Shown here: positions 1-5,958 of the stretch, piece by piece
Layout of the letters: each line of letters begins with the position of its first letter
Numbering within the stretch: position 1 is the first letter of the stretch
Source of the DNA: Pontiella sp.
GTDB lineage: Bacteria; Verrucomicrobiota; Kiritimatiellia; Kiritimatiellales; Pontiellaceae
Direction of reading: 5' to 3'
DNA: 6,042 nucleotides
Assembly (NCBI GenBank): GCA_029935255.1
Contig: JAOZKS010000018.1
Location: 11,115 to 17,156 of the forward strand
The notes under the pieces: generated by a model
Seen by the model: the letters and a program-made list of their open reading frames with translations, nothing else
The model's database searches: none
Told to the model about the DNA's origin: nothing
Translations under genes and position numbers: made by a program

Positions 1-56
1 AGGAATAAGGCCGTGGATATAGAGCGATAGAGACCGTTAATACAGGAGATAAACAG
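1..56 (+). promoter_or_regulatory. Leader and ribosome binding site of the oxidoreductase gene
   Basis: This short stretch before the first gene ends in AGGAG (44-48), eight bases before the ATG at 57, a well-placed Shine-Dalgarno sequence that supports this start. One frame is open from base 1 to a TAG at 28-30 (R-N-K-A-V-D-I-E-R-stop) and could be the tail of an upstream gene, but nine codons are too few to tell. No convincing promoter is visible. Confidence 0.6.
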
Positions 57-1406
57 ATGAGGATTTCAAGACGAAATACATTGATGGTGGCGGGAACGGC
101 GGCGGGTTGTTCGCTTATTCCCGGCCGGGTCCTAGGGGCCAACGGTAAGGTGAATGTGGCTGCCATAGGTATTGGAGGGCGTGGCAATGGCGTAATCAAA
201 TCGATCAACAAGACCGGGATTGCCAACATTGTCGCCTTGTGCGATGTGGCATTGGGGTCGAAGCATACGTCAAAGATCGAGTCCCTGTTCCCTGATGCGA
301 AGCGCTTTACGGATTTCCGGGTTATGTTCGACCAAATGGCGGACCAGATCGATGCGGTGCTGGTCTGCGTGCCCGATCACTCGCATTTCCCCATCAGCAT
401 GATGGCGATGGCGCTCGGCAAACACGTGTATGTGGAGAAACCCATGGCCCGCACCTTCCATGAAGTGGAGCTGATGATGGCCTCCGCGGAAAAACATGGC
501 ATTGCCACGCAGATGGGCAACCAGGGGCACTCCGGCAACAATCTCTATCAGTTCAAGGCATGGAAAGAGGCGGGCATCATCAAAAACGTCACGCACGTCG
601 ACGCCTATATGAACAACGGTCGCCGCTGGCATCCGTGGGGCGATGTGAAAGCCTTCCCGGTGGGCGAAACCAAACCTGAAAACATCGAGTGGAACGTATG
701 GCTGGGAACCACGCCCAAATTTCATGAATACAGCGATAAGCTACACCCCGGCGACTGGCGCGGTTGGCATCAGTTCGGAACGGGCTGTTTCGGCGACTGG
801 GGCGCGCACGTGCTCGACACGATCCACCAGTTTCTCGAACTGGGATTGCCCGAAAATATTTCGGCAAGGAACATGGTCGGACGCAACGATTATATTTTTC
901 CGATAGCGTCGACCGTCAACTTTGCGTTCCCTGAACGCGGCGACATGCCCGCGATGGATATCGACTGGTACGACGGAGTGAACAACGCGCCTCCCATTCC
1001 CAAGGAGTTCGCCGACCGCGAGCTGAAGAAAAACAAACCCGGCAAATTTATATATTCCAAAGATTACGTCTTTCAGGGCGACAGCCATGGCTCGACCCTC
1101 CAGATCGTTCCCTACGAAAAGATGCACGCGTTACTGGAGGAAGGAAAGCTCCCCCGGAATTTCGGCAAGAATTCGAACCACTACATGAACTTCGTGAAGG
1201 CCTGCCAGGGGGAAGAGAAAACAAACTCTCCGTTCTCCGTCGCAGGACCGCTCACGCAAATGCTTACCCTCGGTTGTATTGCCCAACGTCTGGGTGGCGA
1301 GCTCGAATTTGATCGGGAGAAAAAGATCATTACCAACAACAAGCTCGCCAATGGGTTCCTAAAGGATGATGTCCGCAAGGGATGGGAGCAGTATTACAAG
1401 GTTTAG
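57..1406 (+). CDS. Tat-exported Gfo/Idh/MocA family NAD(P)-dependent oxidoreductase
   Basis: A 449-residue protein of the Gfo/Idh/MocA family, which oxidises or reduces sugars, inositols and related polyols with NAD(P). The N-terminus has a twin-arginine signal (S-R-R-N-T-L-M, residues 4-10), a hydrophobic stretch and a likely cleavage near residue 28; A-A-G-C at 15-18 could instead be a lipobox. The Rossmann fold begins with G-I-G-G-R-G (38-43), followed by the cofactor-ribose acidic residue in L-C-D-V (D63), D-H-S-H (107-110) and the family hallmark E-K-P (127-129). Q-M-G-N-Q-G-H-S lies at 152-159, and the catalytic-domain segment D-W-G-A-H-x-x-D at 247-254. The C-terminus (K-G-W-E-Q-Y-Y-K-V) looks complete. 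Length and architecture match the exported bacterial-type branch common in Planctomycetes and Kiritimatiellota. Export suggests the cofactor is bound in the cytoplasm before Tat transport. Substrate is not identifiable. The start is supported by AGGAG eight bases upstream. A broken DUF1080 gene, a frequent partner of such enzymes, follows immediately. Confidence 0.93.
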   Translation: MRISRRNTLMVAGTAAGCSLIPGRVLGANGKVNVAAIGIGGRGNGVIKSINKTGIANIVALCDVALGSKHTSKIESLFPDAKRFTDFRVMFDQMADQIDAVLVCVPDHSHFPISMMAMALGKHVYVEKPMARTFHEVELMMASAEKHGIATQMGNQGHSGNNLYQFKAWKEAGIIKNVTHVDAYMNNGRRWHPWGDVKAFPVGETKPENIEWNVWLGTTPKFHEYSDKLHPGDWRGWHQFGTGCFGDWGAHVLDTIHQFLELGLPENISARNMVGRNDYIFPIASTVNFAFPERGDMPAMDIDWYDGVNNAPPIPKEFADRELKKNKPGKFIYSKDYVFQGDSHGSTLQIVPYEKMHALLEEGKLPRNFGKNSNHYMNFVKACQGEEKTNSPFSVAGPLTQMLTLGCIAQRLGGELEFDREKKIITNNKLANGFLKDDVRKGWEQYYKV

Positions 1407-1745
1407 CCTGATGGTATTATGAAGGTCGGCGGACAAACGAAGTAGGATCTGGGTTCCTTCAAGATGCATATCGAGTTCATTTTGCCGTTGAAGCCCGGTC
1501 GCAATCCGTCGAGTCAGGATCGCGGAAACAGCGGCGTCTACATTTTCAACAACCATGAGCTGCAGGTCATCGACAGCTTCGCGTTGGATGATGAGAATCC
1601 CAGGAACAACGCCATTGAGATGGAGTCTGATCACAAGCAGTGGCGCGGAGCGAAACGCCCGCAGCTCGCCAAAGGGCCGGTCCTTTTCCAAAACCATAGA
1701 AATCCGGTTGTCTTCCGCAACATATGGGCGATGGAATGGAAGTAA
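1407..1745 (+). pseudogene. DUF1080 (3-keto-disaccharide hydrolase-like) gene remnant
   Basis: One frame reads as a DUF1080 domain, a concanavalin-like beta-sandwich fold found in secreted PVC and Bacteroidota proteins and linked to 3-keto-glycoside hydrolysis. The readable order is P-D-G-I-M-K-V-G-G, then a TAG at 1443-1445, then L-G-S-F-K-M-H-I-E-F, Q-D-R-G-N-S-G-V-Y-I, H-E-L-Q-V-I-D-S-F-A-L-D, and near the end K-G-P-V-L-F-Q-N-H and N-P-V-V-F-R-N-I-W, finishing at TAA 1743-1745. From the usual order of the domain, the signal peptide and first strands are missing, and a central block, probably some tens of residues, is missing around 1640-1650 (between H-K-Q-W and A-K-R-P-Q). With an in-frame stop, no start and two deletions it is a pseudogene. 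It begins directly at the oxidoreductase stop and in the same frame, so the deletion joined the two. An ATG at 1464 could express 93 residues, but these would lack too much of the fold. Confidence 0.82.
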
Positions 1746-1801
1746 CTGAGTTGATCGGTAATAGGCCTCCTGAATTTTGGGGATGTTTTCTGCGGTGAAG
1801 T

Positions 1802-1815
1802 GCCATTATAGTGGC
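1802..1815. repeat. Short inverted repeat GCCA-TTATAG-TGGC
   Basis: The arms GCCA (1802-1805) and TGGC (1812-1815) flank a TATA core, giving a nearly symmetric 14-base site just before the ATG at 1819. Its form and position would suit an operator, but it is short enough to arise by chance and the ORF downstream appears dead. Confidence 0.25.
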
Positions 1816-2056
1816 TCGATGAATATGAAAGCATCCCTTTACACGGTCGCGGCACTTGGGGCTTTGACGGCGCTCGCGGAAGAATCGTTCTGGGCGATTG
1901 AGGTTGACCGCCACGCCGTACTATGCCCATGTGACGCACATAAACCCAAACTCGGCTGGCAGACGCCGCAGGGCATGGGGGTTCCCGTTTGCGATCCATC
2001 CTATGGCCGGGTACCGCCACGGGTGAATAAGAAGACCAAGTACATTGAGTTGGTCG

Positions 2057-2103
2057 CATATCCGATGCGAGTTCCCGTGCGCAGGGTACGCGAATCGGAT
2101 ATG
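2057..2103. repeat. Large imperfect hairpin with perfect 10-bp outer arms
   Basis: CATATCCGAT (2057-2066) and ATCGGATATG (2094-2103) are exact reverse complements. Pairing continues inward with mismatches (GCGAGTTCCC against GGGTACGCGA), reaching CCC (2074-2076) and GGG (2084-2086) around a GTGCGCA loop. Weak similarity also extends outwards (TTGGT on the left, AACCA on the right). A hairpin this long in a non-coding gap resembles a REP-like or MITE-like repeat. It has no T-tract, so it is not a classical terminator. No second copy is visible in this window. Confidence 0.65.
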
Positions 2104-2175
2104 AACCACGAACGACGTTCGTCATTTTCGGAGAAAATCATCAATCGCTTCGCTCATGGCGCGCTACGTTATTAG
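2101..2175 (+). pseudogene. Possible 5' fragment of a GxxExxY-type protein gene
   Basis: The codons from the ATG at 2101 read M-N-H-E-R followed by F-S-E-K-I-I-N, then A-H-G-A-L-R-Y and a TAG at 2173-2175. GxxExxY proteins (a small PD-(D/E)XK-like family) often start with M-N-H-E-like residues and S-E-K-I-I followed by a V-H-R-A-L-G segment, so this may be a truncated, shifted start of one. The match is short and recalled from general family appearance only. The 10-bp hairpin arm and the ATG overlap at 2101-2103. Confidence 0.22.
2108..2122. repeat. 15-bp palindrome ACGAACG-A-CGTTCGT
   Basis: ACGAACG (2108-2114) and CGTTCGT (2116-2122) are exact reverse complements around a single A, 80 bases before the sulfatase start at 2202. 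Such odd-length palindromes can be regulator operators, and the position would suit control of the sulfatase. It may instead be part of the same intergenic repeat as the adjacent hairpin. Confidence 0.4.
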
Positions 2176-2201
2176 CAAAAACAACCCAACTGAGGATCAT
2201 A

Positions 2202-3710
2202 ATGAAAAGACTATTCATATTGGCTATGGCACTGTTTGCAGCGGCATGTTTCGCGGAGAAAAACCCCAATATCGTTTATCTGATGGCCGACGATCAGAGC
2301 ACCTATACACTGGGATGTTACGGCAACGCCGATGTGAAGACACCGAATATCGACAAGCTAGCGGTCGATGGAATGACTTTCGACAATCACTACGACACGA
2401 CCGCGATCTGCATGGCCTCGCGCGCCACCGTGATGACCGGGATGTATGAATATAAACACGGGTGCAACTTCAGCCATGGCGAGATGATGACGGATACCTG
2501 GAAGAAATCCTATCCGCTGCTGCTGCGCGAGGCGGGCTACATGACCGCCTTCGCCGGCAAGTTTGGTTTCGAACTGCGGGATACGCCCGACGGGCCGAAA
2601 CTCGAGTTGCCTGCAGAAGACTTCGACTGGTGGGGCGGGGCGCCGGGACAAAGTTCCTATGATACGAAGAAGAACAAGTCCATGGCGGCCTACGCGGAGG
2701 AATATCCGCACGCGACGCTTTCCTATGGCGCGTTTGGGCGCGATTTCATCCGCGGCGCGGCCAAGGCCGGAAAACCATTCTGCCTCTCGATCAGTTTCAA
2801 GGCGCCGCATCGGCCGGTTGCGCCGGATCCGAAGTTCGATGATGTGTACGCCGGAAAAACCTTCACGAAGCCGGCCAACTATGGCCGTGAACACGGGGAG
2901 CACTTTTCGAAACAGAGCAAAAAGGACCGTCAGTACGAGCGATTCCATGAGTGGAACTATTCAGACAAGTATGACGAGGTGATGGCGTTATACAATCAGC
3001 AGATCTACGCGATCGACATCGCCGTCGGCATGGTTCGCGAAGCACTTGAAGAGCAGGGGGTCGCGGACAACACGGTGATCATCTACACCTCCGACAACGG
3101 CTTTTTCTGCGGTTCGCACGGCTATGGCTCCAAGGTGCTTCCCTACGAGGAATCCGTGCGCGTGCCGATGATCATCTACGATCCGCGCCATTCCAATTCC
3201 GGCAAGAAGCTGCGTTCCGACGCGCTCACCGGAAACATTGATTTCGCGCCGACGATGCTCAGGCTCGCCGGGCTCCCCGTTCCTGAAAACATGGATGGCG
3301 CCGACCTGATGGAACTCTATACCGAGCCGGACCGGCCGATTCATGAATCGCTCGCCTTGATCAATGTCTGGGGCAAGGCGCCCACCCATGCGCTGGGTGT
3401 GGTGACCAAAGAGATGAAATATATCCACTGGGGCTATGCGGCGGAAGGTTTCGACGTGACGGAGGAACTTTACCATTTGGGAAAGGATCCGCTGGAACTG
3501 ACGAATCACGCTGCTAATCCGGAATACAGCCCCGCCATGCAGCAGATGCGCGAAGCCTACGATAAGCAGCTTGCCCATTGGAACGCCGAGGCCGTTCCGT
3601 ATAACAACTATCAGTCCTATGGAACCGTCTTTGATCGCGAAACGCCCAAGGCGGAAAAGGAAGCGCTGCTTCCTAAAGCAAAGTCCGTGAAGAAGAAAAA
3701 AAAGAAGTAA
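2202..3710 (+). CDS. Secreted family S1 sulfatase, CxAxR active-site type
   Basis: A 502-residue formylglycine-dependent sulfatase (alkaline phosphatase superfamily) that hydrolyses sulfate esters, probably on a glycan. Residues 1-18 are a Sec signal peptide with likely cleavage after C-F-A (C16 is a weak lipobox alternative). Metal ligands D30-D31 lie in M-A-D-D-Q-S. The active-site motif C-M-A-S-R (70-74) is followed by T-G at 79-80; C70 is the residue converted to formylglycine. Further expected residues are K120 in A-G-K-F, K200 and H203 in F-K-A-P-H-R-P, D298-N299 in T-S-D-N-G, and K311 before E-E-S-V-R-V-P. The GKWH motif common in sulfatases is replaced by G-K-F-G. Alanine at the third motif position fits the C-x-P/A-x-R sites known for anaerobic maturases and also occurs in other S1 sulfatases, so the maturase is unresolved. 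The C-terminus is a lysine run, K-S-V-K-K-K-K-K-K. GAGGA five bases upstream (2192-2196) supports the start. Substrate unknown. No clear terminator follows. Confidence 0.93.
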   Translation: MKRLFILAMALFAAACFAEKNPNIVYLMADDQSTYTLGCYGNADVKTPNIDKLAVDGMTFDNHYDTTAICMASRATVMTGMYEYKHGCNFSHGEMMTDTWKKSYPLLLREAGYMTAFAGKFGFELRDTPDGPKLELPAEDFDWWGGAPGQSSYDTKKNKSMAAYAEEYPHATLSYGAFGRDFIRGAAKAGKPFCLSISFKAPHRPVAPDPKFDDVYAGKTFTKPANYGREHGEHFSKQSKKDRQYERFHEWNYSDKYDEVMALYNQQIYAIDIAVGMVREALEEQGVADNTVIIYTSDNGFFCGSHGYGSKVLPYEESVRVPMIIYDPRHSNSGKKLRSDALTGNIDFAPTMLRLAGLPVPENMDGADLMELYTEPDRPIHESLALINVWGKAPTHALGVVTKEMKYIHWGYAAEGFDVTEELYHLGKDPLELTNHAANPEYSPAMQQMREAYDKQLAHWNAEAVPYNNYQSYGTVFDRETPKAEKEALLPKAKSVKKKKKK

Positions 3711-3789
3711 CCGTGCTGAAAAATGCAGCCACCCCCGTGGTCTAATACCCATTTCAGAAACATCCCGGTATATTTTAGTTCAGGATTCT

Positions 3790-3894
3790 TCAGCGCAAAG
3801 GAGCCTCGTTATCCGCGATTCTTCGGAGGATGGTTTTGGCACCGTCGATTCCCATCTGTTTTCGGTTGATACGGATAGTGGTCAGTGGCGGCTC
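3790..3894 (-). pseudogene. C-terminal remnant of a LacI-family transcription regulator
   Basis: Read on the minus strand, the 34 codons before the stop at 3790-3792 give E-P-P-L-T-T-I-R-I-N-R, then M-G-I-D-G-A-K-T-I-L, R-R-I-A-D-N and a final A-P-L-R. This is the typical last helix and strand of the periplasmic-binding-protein-like domain of LacI/GalR regulators (P-P-L-T-T-I-R followed by a G-x-x-A-x-x-x-L-L-x-R-I helix). Beyond 3894 the frame stops resembling the family, so the DNA-binding domain and most of the effector domain are gone. It cannot function. LacI regulators commonly control sugar catabolism genes, so it probably once regulated a neighbouring polysaccharide-use gene. Confidence 0.72.
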
Positions 3895-3940
3895 GCGCCG
3901 GTTTTGCCGATGAGACGGCTGGTTTCCTGAAAGAATTTGA

Positions 3941-4174
3941 AGCGTTTATGTTTCCAGAAACGGCTTCCATTTGAATCGCTATCAGGGGACACCGCCTGAT
4001 GGAGCTAAAAAAAGAAAGTTTCGTTCCTTTACTTTGGAAGGGAATTTCTTCCTTATGGATGCCATCCATGAAATGTATATGCAATCATGGGGCGGTAAAG
4101 TACGCATTTTCCCTTCGGTTCCTGAATCCTGGGCAAGAGGCTTCAATATCGGATTCTATTTTAAAAATTATTAA
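3941..4174 (+). pseudogene. C-terminal remnant of a GH95-like glycoside hydrolase
   Basis: The frame opening after a TGA at 3938-3940 gives N-G-F-H-L-N-R, then F-R-S-F-T-L-E-G-N-F, I-H-E-M-Y-M-Q-S-W-G-G and K-V-R-I-F-P-S-V-P-E-S-W, ending at TAA 4172-4174. The order T-L-E-G-N-F, then E-M-x-x-Q-S, then x-F-P-x-x-P-x-x-W is characteristic of the end of the catalytic (alpha/alpha)6 barrel of GH95 enzymes (alpha-L-fucosidases and alpha-L-galactosidases) and close relatives. The substrate-binding acidic residues and over 600 residues of the normal protein are absent, there is no good start codon, and the residues after S-W are not family-like, so this is a pseudogene. The family assignment rests on motif recall; a related six-hairpin glycosidase family is possible. 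It hints that the locus once targeted fucose- or galactose-containing sulfated glycans. Confidence 0.62.
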
Positions 4175-4188
4175 ACCCATTTTTAAAT

Positions 4189-4275
4189 AAGGCAGGCACT
4201 TGGAGCCACTCCTTTAAACGCCAAGACGAGTACCTGTTTTCCAAACTCAAGGCAGGCGATATTCTGAAAGGGTAA
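4189..4275 (+). pseudogene. Possible frameshifted tail of the GH95-like remnant
   Basis: In a different frame from the preceding remnant, codons from 4189 read K-A-G-T-W-S-H-S-F, then D-E-Y-L-F-S-K-L-K-A-G-D-I-L-K-G and TAA at 4273-4275. The L-K-A-G-D-I ending resembles the final beta strands of many glycoside hydrolases, and its place just after the GH95-like piece suggests the true C-terminus after a frameshift or deletion. The evidence is weak. The 9-base word AAGGCAGGC occurs at both 4189-4197 and 4249-4257 within it. Confidence 0.25.
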
Positions 4276-4291
4276 ATTGCCCACTAGGACA

Positions 4292-4355
4292 TTTTAATCG
4301 AAGAAGGGTGTAATTCCCCGACCTTCTGGGTCGCAACCTTATACCCAATTATGAA
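4292..4355. repeat. Dispersed structured repeat, copy A
   Basis: The 30 bases from 4292 match 27 of the 30 bases from 5955 (TTTTAATCGAA, a variable run, then TGTAATTCCCCGA). Both copies continue with CCTTC, then GG and, about 25 bases on, ATTATGAAG here or ATCATGAAG in copy B. In this copy GGGTGTAA (4306-4313) pairs with TTATACCC (4339-4346, one wobble) around an inner stem CGACC (4319-4323) / GGTCG (4329-4333). Structure conserved across copies fits a REP-like or MITE-like element, or the end of an insertion sequence. No transposase is visible. It lies between the glycosidase remnant and the second sulfatase. Confidence 0.68.
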
Positions 4356-4363
4356 GTCAATAC

Positions 4364-4385
4364 CCCGACGCCCCTTGCGATCGGG
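4364..4385 (+). promoter_or_regulatory. Hairpin in the leader of the second sulfatase gene
   Basis: CCCGACGC (4364-4371) pairs with GCG-A-TCGGG (4377-4385, one bulged A) around a CCCTT loop, and is followed by ATTTATT. It ends ten bases before the AGGA ribosome binding site (4395-4398). The C-C-C-C-G stem with a central CTTG resembles REP hairpins linked to RAYT transposases, so it may be the outer end of repeat copy A. If transcribed it could act as an attenuator or a weak terminator protecting the gene from upstream transcription. Confidence 0.45.
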
Positions 4386-4405
4386 ATTTATTCTAGGAAA
4401 ACAAA

Positions 4406-5899
4406 ATGAAAAAATATAAATACACTGTGTTTGTTAGTACGGCATTGTTCATGTGCGCAGGTTCTGGACGGGCAGGCAATGGGATTAAAAATACCGCCTC
4501 TTCTCAACCCAACATTATCTATCTCATGGCTGACGATCTCGGCTATGGCGACTTTAGCTGCTATGGAGCGGATAAGATCAAGACCCCCCATGTTGATGCC
4601 CTAGCGCAAGGCGGCATTCGCCTGACCGATGCGCATTCACCCGCCTCCGTCTGTACACCGACCCGCTATGCCGTATTGACGGGACGCTACTGCTGGCGCG
4701 GCCGACTGAAGAAAGGGGTGCTATGGAGCGCCTATGACCGCTTGCTTATTGAAAAAGGGCGCAAGACGATTGGCAACATGATGCAGGAAAAAGGATACCA
4801 TACCGCACAAATCGGCAAATGGCATCTCGGCTGGGGTGATACAGAACCGGTCGATTTCAGCACAGGCATTCTTGGTAGAGGCCCTAAAGACCTTGGGTTT
4901 GATTATTCCTTTATCACCGCCGGTGCACAAAATATGGCCCCCATTGTTTTTGTGGAAAACCACAAGGTGATGAGTAAGCTAAAAACCCCTGATTGTTATG
5001 TCTACGATCCACAAATCAAAGGGGATTTAAAAAAATCCGATAAGTGGAAGAAATACACTCAATGGTACAAAAAGAAAAATGGGCACATGGGGCCGGAGTT
5101 GGTAGCGGAAGATTGGGAACCCTATCGCGTGGATGAAATCTTTTGCGAAAAAGCCGTGGCGTTTATAAAAAACCATCAAGCCAACCATCCCGGCAAGCCG
5201 TTCTACCTGCATTTTACTCCCGAAGCTCCGCACCTACCCAATATTATGCCCGAGCGTTTTCGGGGTGCCAGCCAGATCAGCGATCGTGTCGACCATGTGC
5301 TTTTCCTCGACTGGATTATCGGCCAGATCACGGCCACGGTTAAAGAGCTTGGGATCGAAGAGAATACACTGATTATTGTCACCAGCGACAACGGCGCAAC
5401 CGGCGATCGCGAAGCCTCGAAAGCCGGACACCATGCAAATGGCAAATTGAAGGGAACGAAACGCACCTTGCCCGAAGGTGGACACCGCGTCCCCTTCATT
5501 GCCGTCTGGCCCGCAAGAATCAAAGCGGGAACACAAAGCGACACCTTGATCTGCTTGACCGATATGATGGCCACTTTTGCCGCAATCACGGGATACAAGC
5601 TCGACAACGAAATGGGGGAAGATAGTTTCAATGCCCTGCCTGTTTTGCTGGGGGAGGAAAGAATCATTCGGGATACAATCATGCACCACAGCCTCGGAGG
5701 GCAGTTTGCAATTCGCCAAGGGAAATGGAAATACTATGGCGGAGGGAAAAAAGACCCCAACCACCTTTACGATATGGAAAAGGACTATTGTGAAACTACC
5801 AATCTTGCGGATCAGTACCCCGAAATCGTTGATCGCCTGAAAGCGGTGATGCAAAAAGAAAAGGACGCTGGCCGAACAGTATTGCGTACTGCTCCATGA
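4406..5899 (+). CDS. Secreted family S1 arylsulfatase-like sulfatase, CxPxR type
   Basis: A 497-residue formylglycine-dependent sulfatase with the full classical motif set. A Sec signal peptide spans about residues 1-23 (K-K-Y-K-Y, hydrophobic core, probable cleavage after G-R-A). Metal ligands D43-D44 lie in M-A-D-D-L-G-Y-G-D. The signature C-T-P-T-R (83-87) with L-T-G-R-Y (91-95) carries C83, the future formylglycine. G-K-W-H-L-G (137-142) supplies K138 and H140; A-P-H-L-P supplies H276; T-S-D-N-G supplies D328-N329; H342/H343 and K352 in L-K-G-T-K precede the E-G-G-H-R-V-P block (357-363). The C-terminal small domain ends with H-L-Y-D-M and E-T-T-N-L-A, typical of the family. The G-R-Y-x-W-R and G-V-L-W-S region recalls subfamilies such as S1_15, but I cannot assign one securely. 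AGGA seven bases upstream supports the ATG. Base composition looks more AT-rich than the first sulfatase. It lies between two repeat copies and has its own terminator, so it is probably monocistronic. Confidence 0.94.
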   Translation: MKKYKYTVFVSTALFMCAGSGRAGNGIKNTASSQPNIIYLMADDLGYGDFSCYGADKIKTPHVDALAQGGIRLTDAHSPASVCTPTRYAVLTGRYCWRGRLKKGVLWSAYDRLLIEKGRKTIGNMMQEKGYHTAQIGKWHLGWGDTEPVDFSTGILGRGPKDLGFDYSFITAGAQNMAPIVFVENHKVMSKLKTPDCYVYDPQIKGDLKKSDKWKKYTQWYKKKNGHMGPELVAEDWEPYRVDEIFCEKAVAFIKNHQANHPGKPFYLHFTPEAPHLPNIMPERFRGASQISDRVDHVLFLDWIIGQITATVKELGIEENTLIIVTSDNGATGDREASKAGHHANGKLKGTKRTLPEGGHRVPFIAVWPARIKAGTQSDTLICLTDMMATFAAITGYKLDNEMGEDSFNALPVLLGEERIIRDTIMHHSLGGQFAIRQGKWKYYGGGKKDPNHLYDMEKDYCETTNLADQYPEIVDRLKAVMQKEKDAGRTVLRTAP

Positions 5900-5934
5900 T
5901 TCATAACTGTACACTACAACCCCTATTTTAAGCT

Positions 5935-5958
5935 AAAAGGCGGGAGTATCCCGCTTTT
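5935..5958 (+). terminator. Intrinsic terminator of the second sulfatase gene
   Basis: AAAAGGCGGGA (5935-5945) pairs with TCCCGCTTTT (5949-5958) around a GTA loop, with one bulged G. The GC-rich core CGGGA/TCCCG is followed by TTTT, the classic rho-independent form. It starts 36 bases after the sulfatase stop codon. The A-run on the left arm means it may also work in the opposite direction. Confidence 0.78.

Larger units (their letters stand above)
1819..2175 (+). pseudogene. Orphan ORF with signal peptide, probable gene remnant
   Basis: From the ATG at 1819 the first 20 or so residues (M-N-M-K-A-S-L-Y-T-V-A-A-L-G-A-L-T-A-L-A) form a credible Sec signal peptide: a lysine, a hydrophobic core and an A-L-A/E-E type cleavage site. 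After about residue 25 the translation (F-W-A-I-E-V-D-R-H-A-V and onwards) matches no family I recognise and becomes arginine- and proline-rich. It runs through the 2057-2103 hairpin and into what may be another gene start at 2101. There is no Shine-Dalgarno sequence before 1819. The likely reading is the 5' end of a secreted-protein gene whose body was replaced by unrelated sequence. A genuine small secreted protein cannot be excluded but is less likely. Confidence 0.4.

Noticed and set aside
270..1127. Long minus-strand open frames across the oxidoreductase gene
   Set aside because: They are antisense to a clearly coding gene with all family motifs and give histidine- and arginine-rich translations without domains.
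1359..1914. A long open frame on the minus strand, with a stretch loosely resembling a GAF domain
   Set aside because: It lies antisense to the DUF1080 remnant, whose plus-strand match has several specific motifs. The resemblance is of general hydrophobic pattern only.
2156..2449. Plus-strand open frame starting M-A-R-Y-V-I-S-K-N before the first sulfatase
   Set aside because: Most of it overlaps the sulfatase coding region in another frame and the translation is not protein-like.
3715..3729. GCTG-AAAAATG-CAGC hairpin after the first sulfatase stop
   Set aside because: A four-pair stem with no T-tract is too weak to call a terminator.
2358..3752. Long minus-strand open frames across the first sulfatase gene
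   Set aside because: Antisense to a gene with a complete sulfatase motif set; no recognisable product.
4189..4257. Direct repeat AAGGCAGGC, two copies 60 bases apart
   Set aside because: Nine bases once repeated in a decaying region is compatible with chance, and nothing symmetric lies around it.
5203..5914. Long minus-strand open frames across the second sulfatase gene
   Set aside because: Antisense to the sulfatase coding region with no domain, ribosome binding site or plausible start.
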